A stretch of 64,000 bases of DNA from Bacteroides zhangwenhongii (lineage in GTDB: Bacteria > Bacteroidota > Bacteroidia > Bacteroidales > Bacteroidaceae): assembly GCF_009193325.2 (NCBI RefSeq), contig NZ_CP059856.1, forward strand, positions 4,340,001-4,404,000. Direction: 5' to 3'. This document shows positions 17,959 to 26,667 of this stretch, piece by piece (the first letter of the stretch is position 1; each line of letters starts with the position of its first letter). The position numbers and the translations under genes are program-made. The notes under the pieces are model-generated. The model was not told where the DNA came from, did not search any database, and saw only the letters and a list, made by a program, of their open reading frames with translations.

Positions 17959-18315
17959 CTATTTAATAAGGTAAGGAGGGTTGGTGGATGTCTGCAAATC
18001 ACTCTCCTTACTAAAAATATAGTCTTCTATACGTGACTGGCGGCTCTTCTCCATCAGTTCCGAGCTACGTGTCAGCGCATCGTATTTTATATCTATCAGT
18101 TCCTTTTTCAACCGGTCTATCTCGATCTGCTGTTGCTGACTGGCATAGCGGTTATGGATGTAGAAGATGATGAATACCATGATCAGTACCAGCAACTTCG
18201 TCTGACGGCGGAAAAAGTCGGTAGCCAGAATGTCTCCACCCAGAATACTTTTTAGTGAGGTGCGTTTTTTCTTCTTTCCCTCTTCTGTTTTCTTATTTAC
18301 TACTTCCTCTTCCAT
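17959..18315 (-). CDS. FtsL-like small divisome membrane protein
   Basis: A bitopic protein of 118 residues: a Lys/Glu-rich cytoplasmic start, one membrane segment at about residues 40-56 (KLLVLIMVFIIFYIHNRY), then a short coiled coil (SQQQQIEIDRLKKELIDIK) in the periplasm. Sequence similarity to E. coli FtsL cannot be seen, but size, topology and the position between rsmH (6 bp) and ftsI (33 bp) match FtsL, which works with FtsB and FtsQ to activate FtsWI. Confidence 0.8.
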   Translation of the reverse strand: MEEEVVNKKTEEGKKKKRTSLKSILGGDILATDFFRRQTKLLVLIMVFIIFYIHNRYASQQQQIEIDRLKKELIDIKYDALTRSSELMEKSRQSRIEDYIFSKESDLQTSTNPPYLIK

Positions 18316-18321
18316 TTCTCT

Positions 18322-19236
18322 TTATTTCTTTTCTGCAATTCGTAATTTAGCACTTCTTGAACGCGGATTCCTTTCTATTTCCGCTTCGTCAGGAATAATC
18401 ACTTTGTTGTTGACAAGGCGGAAGGGGGTATTCAGATTCCCGAAGAAATCGCTTTCTGCTTTTCCCTCTACATTTCCGGTTTTCATAATGTTCTTCACCA
18501 TGCGGTCCTCCAATGAGTGATAGGTGATCACTACTAGTCTGCCACCCGGTTTCAATGCCTCTGTTGCTGCCAGTAACATTTCTTTCAAGGCTTCCATCTC
18601 TTGGTTTACTTCAATCCGCAGTGCTTGGAATACCTTTGCCAATTCCTTCTTTTCCCTTTCGCGGCCAAAAAGTGGCTTGATGACTTCCAAAAACTCTCCG
18701 ATGGTACGGATAGCCTGCCCGTTCCGTGCTTTGACAATCACAGAAGCGAGTTTACGGCTATTCTTTAATTCTCCATAGAGATAGAAAATGTTGGCGAGGC
18801 GTTCCTCTTCGTAAGTGTTTACGATATCGGCTGCCGTAAGTCCTGCACGTTTATTCATGCGCATATCCAGATCTCCGTCGAAACGGAAAGAGAAACCGCG
18901 TTCACTGTCATCAAAATGATGGGAAGACACACCTAGATCGGCTAAAATCGCATCTACCTGCTCGATATCGTGATAACGCAGGAAATTGTGCAGGTAACGG
19001 AAGTTGCTGCGTACGAAAATAAAGTGGGGATCATCAACGATATTCCGTTCGGCGTCTTCATCTTGGTCAAATCCCAAAAGTCGTCCGCCTTCCCCGAGCC
19101 GTGAAAGAATCTCTCGTGAATGTCCCGCTCCGCCGAAGGTAACGTCTACATACGTTCCGTCAGGGCGGATGTTCATCCCGTCAACGCTTTCTTTCAGCAG
19201 TACAGGCACATGATATGTCAGTTCATCTTTCTCCAT
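18322..19236 (-). CDS. rsmH: 16S rRNA (cytosine1402-N4)-methyltransferase
   Basis: SAM-dependent methyltransferase acting on C1402 of 16S rRNA (formerly MraW). From the chosen ATG it has 304 residues. Motifs: HVPVLLKESVDGMN at the start, the SAM-binding VDVTFGGAGHSREIL, DLGVSSHHFDDSERGFSFRFDGDLDMRM, and near the end YHSLEDRMVKN and NPRSRSAKLRIAEK. The ATG at 19236 (MEKDEL) is preferred; an upstream ATG at 19251 adds five residues. Either start overlaps the end of mraZ, implying translational coupling. Confidence 0.96.
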   Translation of the reverse strand: MEKDELTYHVPVLLKESVDGMNIRPDGTYVDVTFGGAGHSREILSRLGEGGRLLGFDQDEDAERNIVDDPHFIFVRSNFRYLHNFLRYHDIEQVDAILADLGVSSHHFDDSERGFSFRFDGDLDMRMNKRAGLTAADIVNTYEEERLANIFYLYGELKNSRKLASVIVKARNGQAIRTIGEFLEVIKPLFGREREKKELAKVFQALRIEVNQEMEALKEMLLAATEALKPGGRLVVITYHSLEDRMVKNIMKTGNVEGKAESDFFGNLNTPFRLVNNKVIIPDEAEIERNPRSRSAKLRIAEKK

Positions 19237-19693
19237 CTTGTTTATTTTCATCGTTCATAATTTCTTCTAATGCCGCTCCAAACTCTTCGGGTGACATAAA
19301 CGGCTGTTCTGCCCGCTCCTTCGACCAGATCTCTATCTTGTTGTCGATGCCGATGAAGCGTATATCCCCATGTATATTGCAGATCTGTAAATACCGCTTG
19401 GGGATTAATATGCGTCCGTTGCTGTCCGGTGTCACCACCTCAACGTCGCTCACAAACTGTCTGAAAATGAGTTGATGTTTATTGTTCCACTTGTTAAGTC
19501 TGCTGCGAAGTTCGTTCAACTCCTCGTTCCACACGCTTTCTGGGTATAGAGTCAGGCAGTCTTGAAATACGTCTTTACGCATAATAAGCCTTTCTTCAGA
19601 AGCAGCTTGTAATTGCTTCCTGAAGATAGCGGGAATGAACACTCTTCCTTTAGTGTCTGCTTTGGCTTCAATATTACCTAAAAAACGTATCAT
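19223..19693 (-). CDS. mraZ: Transcriptional regulator MraZ
   Basis: DNA-binding protein of the SpoVT/AbrB-like fold that controls its own dcw operon. From the ATG at 19693 it has 156 residues: MIRFLGNIEAKADTKGRVFIPAIFRKQL is the first DXXXR-type motif and SDVEVVTPDSNGRILIPKRYLQI the second, one in each half as in other MraZ proteins. An upstream ATG at 19759 would put the three operator-like repeats inside the coding region and is rejected. First gene of the cluster; its 3' end overlaps rsmH. Confidence 0.95.
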   Translation of the reverse strand: MIRFLGNIEAKADTKGRVFIPAIFRKQLQAASEERLIMRKDVFQDCLTLYPESVWNEELNELRSRLNKWNNKHQLIFRQFVSDVEVVTPDSNGRILIPKRYLQICNIHGDIRFIGIDNKIEIWSKERAEQPFMSPEEFGAALEEIMNDENKQDGER

Positions 19694-19730
19694 TACCTTA
19701 TTATAATAAGAGACCGTAAAAGTATGAAAT

Positions 19731-19757
19731 TCCCCACAATTCCCCACGATTTTCCAC
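19731..19757 (-). promoter_or_regulatory. Triple TGGRR repeat upstream of mraZ (MraZ operator candidate)
   Basis: The minus strand reads TGGAA, 5 nt, TGGGG, 5 nt, TGGGG, ending about 37 bp before the mraZ ATG. E. coli MraZ binds TGGGN repeats separated by 5 nt in the same place, so this is probably the autoregulatory site for the whole dcw operon. A weaker -7-like TACTTTTA lies just downstream, so the repeats would overlap the promoter. Confidence 0.75.
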
Positions 19758-19807
19758 AAAAACTTTTAGAGAAGTTTTCAACAGAGTGTTAAATGTTGAT
19801 TTACTTG

Positions 19808-19851
19808 AAAAAAAGAGCCCCGAGTGTCAGTATGCTCAACACTCGGGGCTC
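19808..19851 (-). terminator. Strong intrinsic terminator after the ECF sigma gene
   Basis: A perfect 13-bp GC-rich stem (19815-19827 with 19839-19851) and an 11-nt loop, followed on the minus strand by seven T residues. It ends the sigma-factor transcript and separates it from the dcw operon. Confidence 0.93.
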
Positions 19852-19880
19852 GTACAGTTTAGTATCTTTTTAGTTAAGGT

Positions 19881-20384
19881 CTAGCGAAAGTCTTTCAGGT
19901 CTTCCTGCAATTTCTGGCGTGTGAAGAAGATGCGGCTTTTTACTGTACCCAAAGGGAGGTTCAGTTTTTCCGCAATTTCTCGGTATTTGAATCCTGAAAC
20001 GTGCATTGCAAACGGAACTCTGTATTCTTTAGGGAGTTTGTTGACTACCCGGTGCATCTCTTTCAGGTCGTATGCTCTCTCTGTACTTTCATAACTTGCA
20101 TCTTGCGGCAAGTTCAGGTGGTATAAGTTGTCGGTTTGGTCAACAAATGTTTGATCGCGGACTACCTTGCGGTAGTTGTTGATGAATATATTGCGCATGA
20201 TGGTGTACATCCATCCTTTAAAATTAGTATCAGGCATATATTTATCTTCGTTATCTAATGCTTTTAATGATGTCTCCTGCAACAAATCGTTTGCTTCTTC
20301 ACGATCAGTTGTCAGTTTGTAGGCGAAGCGGAATAATTCTTCTTGTACTCCTACTAAATCTTTTCTGAAGCTTAAACTTTTCAT
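19881..20384 (-). CDS. ECF-type RNA polymerase sigma factor
   Basis: A protein of 167 residues with the two sigma-70 domains of the extracytoplasmic-function group. Region 2 contains FRFAYKLTTDREEANDLLQETSLKAL and FKGWMYTIMRNIFINNYR; region 4 contains LPKEYRVPFAMHVSGFKYREIAEKLNLPLGTVKSRIFFTRQKL. No anti-sigma factor or SusC-type receptor is adjacent, unlike the usual FecI-type sigma genes of Bacteroides, so it probably acts as a stand-alone stress or envelope regulator. A tandem 21-bp repeat lies 119 bp upstream of its start. The gene has its own strong terminator. Confidence 0.93.
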   Translation of the reverse strand: MKSLSFRKDLVGVQEELFRFAYKLTTDREEANDLLQETSLKALDNEDKYMPDTNFKGWMYTIMRNIFINNYRKVVRDQTFVDQTDNLYHLNLPQDASYESTERAYDLKEMHRVVNKLPKEYRVPFAMHVSGFKYREIAEKLNLPLGTVKSRIFFTRQKLQEDLKDFR

Positions 20385-20502
20385 ACTGTGTTGCTTTTAA
20401 ATTGTGAATATTCGTTCGTAAATTTCGATGTTGCAATTTTACGGTATTTTCAGGAATCCGATGGGGGAAAATCAGACTGAATTTGACCTAAAAATTGTCA
20501 GC

Positions 20503-20544
20503 TGATAGTTTTTAGGTGGTATTTGATAGTTTTTGGGTGCTATT
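20503..20544. repeat. Two tandem 21-bp repeats upstream of the sigma gene
   Basis: Two adjacent 21-bp copies (20503-20523 and 20524-20544) share TGATAGTTTTTRGGTGSTATT with two mismatches. They lie between the divergent sigma factor and acyltransferase genes and could be a regulator site. Confidence 0.6.
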
Positions 20545-20587
20545 TTTTTGTGTTATGAACTTTAATCCTGCATTTTCTACCAAATTA

Positions 20588-20619
20588 TTGCGATTAATAA
20601 AAAAGAACCGTTAATTTTG
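20588..20619 (+). promoter_or_regulatory. Promoter of the acyltransferase pair
   Basis: TTG, 21 bp, TAATTTTG matches the Bacteroides consensus. The expected start of transcription is near 20626, downstream of an ATG at 20617, which supports the later ATG at 20644 as the real start of the gene. Confidence 0.65.
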
Positions 20620-20643
20620 TGCCATCATTTTTATTTGAAAAGA

Positions 20644-21462
20644 ATGACTGATGACTCTTTATTTTTGATTGATGTCGATAAGATTCTTCGGACAAAAGCT
20701 CCGAAGCAATATAAGTACATCCCTAAGTTCGTGATTTCTTATTTGAAGAAAATAGTTCATCAGGATGAGATCAATGTATTCCTGAATGAATCGAAAGATA
20801 AAGTAGGGGTAGACTTCTTGGAGGCATGTATGGACTTTCTGGATGCGAAGGTGGATGTGAAAGGTATCGAAAACCTGCCTAAAGACGGATTGTACACCTT
20901 TGTGTCCAATCATCCGCTGGGAGGACAGGACGGTGTCGCGCTTGGTTATGTGCTGGGGCGGCATTATGACGGGAAGGTGAAATATCTGGTGAACGACTTG
21001 TTGATGAATCTTCACGGATTAGCTCCGCTTTGCATACCTATCAATAAAACCGGTAAACAGGCAAAGGACTTCCCCAAGATGGTGGAGGCCGGATTTAAGT
21101 CCGACGATCAGCTGATCATGTTTCCTGCCGGTCTCTGCTCGCGTCGGCGTAATGGAGTGATTCGCGATCTGGAATGGAAGAAGACATTTGTAGTAAAGAG
21201 TATACAGGCGGAACGTGATGTAATCCCCGTGCATTTTGGAGGTCGGAACTCCGATTTCTTTTATAATCTGGCAAACTTCTGCAAAGCATTAGGCATTAAG
21301 TTCAATATCGCCATGTTGTACCTTGCGGATGAAATGTTCAAGAACCGACACCAGACTTTTACTGTAACTTTCGGTAAGCCGATACCCTGGAAGACTTTCG
21401 ATAAATCGAAAACTCCGGCACAGTGGGCGGAGTACGTGAAAGACATTGTATATAAACTGTAA
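20644..21462 (+). CDS. glsA: PlsC-type acyltransferase, probable glycine-lipid O-acyltransferase
   Basis: A protein of 272 residues of the lysophospholipid acyltransferase superfamily. The active-site region is SNHPLGGQDGVALG, and the second motif is FPAGLCSRRRNGVIRDLEWKKTF, where FPAG replaces the usual FPEG. No membrane anchor is evident. It is followed after 26 bp by a GNAT-type acyltransferase. This pair corresponds to the glycine-lipid genes described in B. thetaiotaomicron, where the GNAT protein makes N-acyl glycine and this one adds the second, ester-linked acyl chain; I rely on memory of that work for the gene names. Start chosen from the promoter position and family N-terminus. Confidence 0.8.
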   Translation: MTDDSLFLIDVDKILRTKAPKQYKYIPKFVISYLKKIVHQDEINVFLNESKDKVGVDFLEACMDFLDAKVDVKGIENLPKDGLYTFVSNHPLGGQDGVALGYVLGRHYDGKVKYLVNDLLMNLHGLAPLCIPINKTGKQAKDFPKMVEAGFKSDDQLIMFPAGLCSRRRNGVIRDLEWKKTFVVKSIQAERDVIPVHFGGRNSDFFYNLANFCKALGIKFNIAMLYLADEMFKNRHQTFTVTFGKPIPWKTFDKSKTPAQWAEYVKDIVYKL

Positions 21463-21488
21463 CTGATAGAACAACTATAACAAGAAAT

Positions 21489-22502
21489 ATGGAAGAGATT
21501 ATTAAACCGGTAAGCAAAGAGCTGCTGAAGGCGGAGTTGACGGAAGACAAACGCTTGCGAATGACGAATAAAAGTAATAATCAGATTTATATTATTACTT
21601 ATCAGAATGCCCCCAATGTAATGAGGGAAATCGGTCGTTTGCGTGAAATTGCTTTTCGTGCTGCCGGTGGAGGAACGGGGCTGTCGATGGATATAGATGA
21701 ATATGACACTATGGAACATCCATATAAACAGTTGATCGTATGGAATCCGGAAGCAGAAGAAATATTGGGCGGCTATCGGTATTTGCTTGGAACGGATGTG
21801 CGTTTCGATGAGAAAGGCGCTCCGATTCTGGCTACTTCTCATATGTTTCATTTCTCGGAAACTTTTATTAAAGAATATCTTCCTCAGACCATTGAACTGG
21901 GGCGTTCGTTCGTTACGCTCGAATATCAGTCTACACGTGCCGGTAGCAAAGGATTGTTTGCTTTGGATAATTTGTGGGATGGGTTGGGCGCGTTAACGGT
22001 GGTCATGCCGAATGTGAAGTATTTCTTTGGAAAAGTGACCATGTATCCTAGTTATCATCGTCGGGGACGTGATATGATTCTTTATTTCCTCAAAAAGCAC
22101 TTCTATGATAAAGATGAACTGGTTACTCCAATGGAGCCTTTGAAGTCGGAGACTTCCGAAGAAGAGTTAAAGGCTTTGTTCTGTAAGGATACTTTCAAGG
22201 AGGACTATAAGATATTGAATTGTGAGATTCGCAAATTGGGATATAACATCCCGCCGTTGGTGAATGCTTATATGAGTTTGAGTCCTACGATGCGGATGTT
22301 CGGAACCGCCATCAACTATGAATTTGGCGATGTGGAAGAAACCGGAATCCTGATTGCGGTAGATGAGATATTGGAGGATAAGCGGATGAGACACATCCAG
22401 ACGTTTATAGAAAGCCATCCGGATGCGATGAAAATGCCTTGTGATAATGATGAAGCATTCGCTCCGAAAGTTGTTACACCGCAGGCAGACTGTTGCCGTT
22501 AA
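21489..22502 (+). CDS. glsB: GNAT-family N-acyltransferase, probable glycine N-acyltransferase
   Basis: A protein of 337 residues resembling OlsB / hemolysin-like N-acyltransferases, which join a 3-hydroxy fatty acid from acyl carrier protein to an amino acid. Visible parts: REIGRLREIAFRAAGGGTG, then DEYDTMEHPYKQLIVWNPE, the strand EILGGYRYLLGTD, and ELGRSFVTLEYQ, the typical GNAT core. In B. thetaiotaomicron the orthologue makes N-acyl-3-hydroxyacyl glycine, the precursor of glycine lipids. The last 29 bp overlap the 3' end of dgt on the other strand. Confidence 0.82.
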   Translation: MEEIIKPVSKELLKAELTEDKRLRMTNKSNNQIYIITYQNAPNVMREIGRLREIAFRAAGGGTGLSMDIDEYDTMEHPYKQLIVWNPEAEEILGGYRYLLGTDVRFDEKGAPILATSHMFHFSETFIKEYLPQTIELGRSFVTLEYQSTRAGSKGLFALDNLWDGLGALTVVMPNVKYFFGKVTMYPSYHRRGRDMILYFLKKHFYDKDELVTPMEPLKSETSEEELKALFCKDTFKEDYKILNCEIRKLGYNIPPLVNAYMSLSPTMRMFGTAINYEFGDVEETGILIAVDEILEDKRMRHIQTFIESHPDAMKMPCDNDEAFAPKVVTPQADCCR

Positions 22503-23817
22503 TTTTACGATAAAGATCAAGAGCGAAGACATCGGTCATACCCGATATATAGTCAAGTACCGCCTGTATTCTTTCATAGAGTGCAGGCGCTTTTATATTA
22601 TACTGGCTTGAAACCCGGTTGATGAGCAACTCGGAATAGGCCTTTCCGGGAGAGGTTACCGCATCTATCATCAGTTCCAGCAAGGTACTGATGACGCGGA
22701 AACCGGCTAACTCGATGTCCAGTACATCCCTTGACCGGTAGATCTTTTTCAGGGATACTTCGGCGCAGTGCTTGTATGCGTTTGCCGGACGCTCGGATAT
22801 ATGTTTGATAAGCGCTCCTTCAAAAGTGCCGGATAGAATTTCCGCTTCGTGCTCCAGAAATACACGGGTACATTCGCGAATCAGTAATCCGATGACGGAA
22901 GAACGCAGATAAGCGATTTGCTCATTCGTGTCGCTGACAATGAGGAAGGTTTGTCGGATGCGTTCCCGGCGTTCTTCGCTGAAATAGGCCATTAACAGTT
23001 CCTTTGTCTCTTCGGTAGTGAGGATTTTCAGTTTATGCGCATCTTCAATATCCATCATTTGATAGCAGATGTCATCTGCGGCCTCTACCAAGTAGACCAA
23101 TGGGTGACGTGCATATTTCAACGGATGTTCATTAAATAAGGTTAATCCCAACTCGGTTGCTATCTTATGGAAACTTTCTTCTTCGCTGACGAAGAATCCG
23201 AATTTGGATTTTGTGCCGGCAAGACTCGATGAAAAGGGGTATTTCACAATGGAAGCCAATGTCGTGTATGTCATTGCAAATCCTCCTTTCCGCCTGCCTT
23301 CAAATTGATGGGTCAGGAGTCGGAATGCGTTTGCGTTTCCTTCAAAATGTGTCAGATCTTCCCATTCCATCGCAGAAAGTTGCTCTCCGTTCGGCTGTAT
23401 TTCTTTCAAGCGGAGTCCTTTCCCTTCAGAGAAGAATGTGGATATAGCCCGCTCACCGGAATGTCCGAAGGGAGGATTTCCCAAGTCATGCGCCAGACAA
23501 GCGGCGGAGACAATAGAACCGATCTCCGGTAAAAAGGATTCTTGAAGCTCCGGTTGGCGTTGCAGGATGGCTTTGGCTACATCATTGCCTAGAGAACGGC
23601 CGACACAAGAAACTTCGAGACTGTGTGTGAGCCGGTTGTGTACAAAGACACTGCCCGGCAGGGGAAATACCTGCGTCTTATTCTGTAACCTGCGGAAAGG
23701 AGCGGAGAAGATCAGACGGTCATAGTCCCGTTGAAATTCCGAGCGGTTCTCCTGTCGTACTTCGTGGAATTCTTCCATTCCGAAGCGTTTAGCTGATATT
23801 AATTGGTTCCAATTCAT
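22474..23817 (-). CDS. dgt: Deoxyguanosinetriphosphate triphosphohydrolase-like protein
   Basis: HD-domain enzyme expected to split dGTP or other dNTPs into deoxynucleoside and triphosphate. It has 447 residues from the ATG at 23817; an in-frame ATG at 23832 would add five. Metal-binding motifs: HNRLTHSLEVSCVGRSLG, AACLAHDLGNPPFGHSGE (HD) and VYLVEAADDICYQMMDIEDA (the last D). The family start NWNQLISAKRFG is followed by the RxxFxRDYDRLIFSAPFRRL segment. Its 3' end overlaps glsB; it is divergent from dut, so two genes of nucleotide-pool control share one promoter region. Confidence 0.93.
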   Translation of the reverse strand: MNWNQLISAKRFGMEEFHEVRQENRSEFQRDYDRLIFSAPFRRLQNKTQVFPLPGSVFVHNRLTHSLEVSCVGRSLGNDVAKAILQRQPELQESFLPEIGSIVSAACLAHDLGNPPFGHSGERAISTFFSEGKGLRLKEIQPNGEQLSAMEWEDLTHFEGNANAFRLLTHQFEGRRKGGFAMTYTTLASIVKYPFSSSLAGTKSKFGFFVSEEESFHKIATELGLTLFNEHPLKYARHPLVYLVEAADDICYQMMDIEDAHKLKILTTEETKELLMAYFSEERRERIRQTFLIVSDTNEQIAYLRSSVIGLLIRECTRVFLEHEAEILSGTFEGALIKHISERPANAYKHCAEVSLKKIYRSRDVLDIELAGFRVISTLLELMIDAVTSPGKAYSELLINRVSSQYNIKAPALYERIQAVLDYISGMTDVFALDLYRKINGNSLPAV

Positions 23818-23849
23818 GGCAAATGTGTGCATTATTTATTATTTAACTG

Positions 23850-23857
23850 CAAACTTA
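23850..23857 (-). promoter_or_regulatory. Candidate -7 element for dgt
   Basis: TAAGTTTG on the minus strand, a full TAnnTTTG match, 33 bp before the chosen dgt start. No convincing -33 box is seen. Confidence 0.4.
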
Positions 23858-23915
23858 ACTATTTTTCAGTTCAAAATGTGTATTTTCGCCTGTTAATATA
23901 GTAAACGTGTATTTT

Positions 23916-24350
23916 ATGAATATTCAAGTTATCAATAAATCGAAGCATCCGCTTCCGGCTTACGCCACAGAATTATCTGCAGGAATGGATATCCGTGCTA
24001 ATCTTTCCGAACCTATTATATTGGAACCGTTACAGCGTTGTCTGGTACCTACCGGATTATATATAGCTCTTCCGAAAGGATTCGAAGCGCAAATACGTCC
24101 CCGTAGCGGGCTGGCTATCAAGAAAGGAATCTCCGTTCTCAATTCTCCCGGAACGATTGATGCGGATTATCGGGGAGAAATTTGCATTATTTTAGTCAAT
24201 CTATCGTCCGAAGCGTTTGTGATTGAAGATGGAGAACGTATCGCCCAAATGGTGATAGCCAAGCATGAACAAGCCGTGTGGCAGGAAGTGGAGGTGCTTG
24301 ATGAAACAGAACGTGGAGCCGGAGGCTTCGGTCATACAGGGGAAAAATGA
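23916..24350 (+). CDS. dut: dUTP diphosphatase
   Basis: Trimeric dUTPase that hydrolyses dUTP to dUMP, keeping uracil out of DNA and feeding thymidylate synthesis. It has 144 residues with the five motifs: AGMDIRANL (1), [10 protein letters not shown] (2), [17 protein letters not shown] (3), [10 protein letters not shown] (4) and the flexible C-terminal [11 protein letters not shown] (5). An upstream ATG at 23907 adds three residues. Its stop overlaps the start of the TPR gene by 4 nt (ATGA), so it heads a tightly coupled operon. Confidence 0.97.
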   Translation: MNIQVINKSKHPLPAYATELSAGMDIRANLSEPIILEPLQRCLVPTGLYIALPKGFEAQIRPRSGLAIKKGISVLNSPGTIDADYRGEICIILVNLSSEAFVIEDGERIAQMVIAKHEQAVWQEVEVLDETERGAGGFGHTGEK

Positions 24351-26104
24351 AAAAGATAATACTATTCTTGCTGATAAATGCCTTACTGTTTCCTCTTTGC
24401 ACGACTGTGCAAGGTAAAAAGAAAAAGGTGAGGAAGGAGGACAAAACTGTTGTATTGCAACTGACGGAAGAGCAGCAACGTAAATATGACTATTTCTTTC
24501 TTGAAGCTATACGGATGAAGGAAAAGAAAGAATATGCTACGGCTTTTGGTCTGTTACAACATTGCTTGGAAATCAATCCGAACGCTCCGTCCGCCCTTTA
24601 TGAAATTTCTCAATATTATATGTTTCTCCGTCAGGTGCCTCAGGGACAGGCTGCTTTAGAGAAAGCGGTAGCTTATGCTCCGGACAATTATTGGTATAGT
24701 CAGGGATTAGTCAGCCTGTATCAGCAGCAGAATGAACTGGATAAGGCTGTGACTTTGCTTGAAACAATGGTTACTCGTTTTCCGGCGAAGCAAGACCCTT
24801 TGTTCAATTTGCTTGATATTTACAGCCGTCAGGAGAAATATAATGATGTGATTTCCACATTGAACCGTTTGGAGAAACGTTTGGGAAAGAACGAACAGTT
24901 GTCTATGGAGAAATTCCGTATTTATCTTCAGATGAAAGATGATAAAAAAGCATTCAGGGAGATAGAAAGTCTGGTGCAGGAATATCCGATGGATATGCGC
25001 TATCAAGTGATACTGGGGGATGTATATCTGCAAAACGGAAAGAAGCAGGAGGCATACGAAGCATACCAGAAGGTATTGGCTGTGGAACCGGATAATCCGA
25101 TGGCGCTTTTCTCGATGGCTTCCTATTATGAGCAGACCGGACAGAAAGAATTGTATCAGCAACAATTGGACACATTATTGCTGAATAAGAAAGTGGCGCC
25201 TGATACTAAAATTAATGTGATGCGTCAGATTATTGTGGAGAATGAGCAATCGACCGCTAAAGACAGTACTCAAGTGATAGCCCTGTTTGATCGGATTATG
25301 GAACTGGACCAGGATGATCCGCAGATTCCCATGCTTTATGCACAGTATCTATTGTCGAAGAATATGGAACCGGAAGCAGTGCCTGTATTGGAACAGGTGG
25401 TTGATTTAGATCCCACGAATAAGGCTGCCCGCTTGATGTTGGTCAGCGCTGCCGTGAAAAAGGAAGACTACAAGCAGATTATAAAAGTCTGCGAGCCGGG
25501 CATTGAAGCTACTCCGGATGCATTGGAACTTTATTATTATCTGGCTATTGCCTATCATCAGGCAGAGCAGACAGACAGTGTGTTGAGTATTTGTAGTAGG
25601 GCATTAGAGCATATTACACCCGATACCCGAAAAGAGGTCATTTCGGATTTCTATTCAATTATGGGGGATATCTATCATACCAAAAAGCAAATGAAGGAAG
25701 CTTATGCTGCCTACGATTCAGCTTTGGTGTATAACCCTTCCAACATCGGTGCGTTGAATAATTATGCCTATTATCTGTCTGTGGAACGGCGTGATTTGGA
25801 TAAAGCGGAAGAAATGAGTTATAAGACCGTAAAGGCAGAACCTAATAATTCGACTTATCTCGATACGTATGCCTGGATTCTTTTTGAGAAAGGCAACTAT
25901 GCTGAGGCTCGTATTTATATTGATAATGCAATGAAGAGTGATGGAGGGAAAAGTGATGTGATAGTGGAGCATTGCGGGGATATTTATTTTATGACGGGTG
26001 ATGTGGAAGGCGCACTGGGATATTGGAAGAAGGCATTGGAGATGGGTAGTGAGTCGAAAACATTGAAGCAGAAAATAGAAAAGAAGAAATTTATAGCAGA
26101 ATGA
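24347..26104 (+). CDS. TPR-repeat periplasmic protein
   Basis: A protein of 585 residues with a signal peptide ([18 protein letters not shown], residues 5-22) followed by about twelve tetratricopeptide-type repeats, for example [60 protein letters not shown] and [28 protein letters not shown] arrays bind other proteins; the partner is not known. It starts on the ATGA that ends dut and overlaps the next lipoprotein gene by 4 nt. It may help assemble envelope components with its neighbours. Confidence 0.88.
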   Translation: MKKIILFLLINALLFPLCTTVQGKKKKVRKEDKTVVLQLTEEQQRKYDYFFLEAIRMKEKKEYATAFGLLQHCLEINPNAPSALYEISQYYMFLRQVPQGQAALEKAVAYAPDNYWYSQGLVSLYQQQNELDKAVTLLETMVTRFPAKQDPLFNLLDIYSRQEKYNDVISTLNRLEKRLGKNEQLSMEKFRIYLQMKDDKKAFREIESLVQEYPMDMRYQVILGDVYLQNGKKQEAYEAYQKVLAVEPDNPMALFSMASYYEQTGQKELYQQQLDTLLLNKKVAPDTKINVMRQIIVENEQSTAKDSTQVIALFDRIMELDQDDPQIPMLYAQYLLSKNMEPEAVPVLEQVVDLDPTNKAARLMLVSAAVKKEDYKQIIKVCEPGIEATPDALELYYYLAIAYHQAEQTDSVLSICSRALEHITPDTRKEVISDFYSIMGDIYHTKKQMKEAYAAYDSALVYNPSNIGALNNYAYYLSVERRDLDKAEEMSYKTVKAEPNNSTYLDTYAWILFEKGNYAEARIYIDNAMKSDGGKSDVIVEHCGDIYFMTGDVEGALGYWKKALEMGSESKTLKQKIEKKKFIAE

Positions 26105-26667
26105 AAAGAATAGTTTATCTATTGTTGGTTGTGGTTGTGTTGGCTGGTTGTAAGAGTTCGAAGCGCTTGGTGACTTCGGAGACAAAGGCGCCTGTATCCA
26201 GTTATCTGGCTTCCAAGCTCCAACTGACTATTCCCGATAAAAAAGGAGGAAGCCTGTCGGTAGGAGGAACCATGAAGATGAAAACTCATGAACGGGTGCA
26301 AATCTCTTTGCTGATGCCTATTCTACGTACAGAGGTAGCACGTATCGAAGTGACTCCTGAAGAGGTATTGTTAGTGGACAGGATGAACAGAAGATTTGTT
26401 CGTGCAAGTAAAGAAGAACTGAAAGGTATATTACCTAAGAATGCGGAGTTCTCTCGTTTGGAGAAGATACTGACAGATGCGTCTTTACCCGGTGGTAAGA
26501 CAGAACTGACAGGAAAGGATATAGGAATTTCTTCGTTGGAAAAAGCAAAGGTGCAACTTTATGAGTTTTCTACGAAAGAGTTTTCAATGACTCCGACTGA
26601 GTTGAGTTCTAAGTACAGACAGGTTCCTTTGGAAGAATTAATAAAAATGTTGGTAGCTTTGTTATGA
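26101..26667 (+). CDS. DUF4292 lipoprotein (LolB-like fold)
   Basis: A protein of 188 residues. The lipobox VVLAGC puts the lipidated Cys at residue 17. The rest matches DUF4292: VGGTMKMKTHERVQISLLMPILRTEVARIEVTPEEVLLVDRMNRRF, a layout like LolB / LppX lipid-binding proteins. It is likely anchored in the outer membrane and may carry lipids or lipoproteins, but this is inferred from fold-level resemblance. Both ends overlap neighbours by 4 nt (TPR gene before, EnvC-like gene after). Confidence 0.85.
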   Translation: MKRIVYLLLVVVVLAGCKSSKRLVTSETKAPVSSYLASKLQLTIPDKKGGSLSVGGTMKMKTHERVQISLLMPILRTEVARIEVTPEEVLLVDRMNRRFVRASKEELKGILPKNAEFSRLEKILTDASLPGGKTELTGKDIGISSLEKAKVQLYEFSTKEFSMTPTELSSKYRQVPLEELIKMLVALL

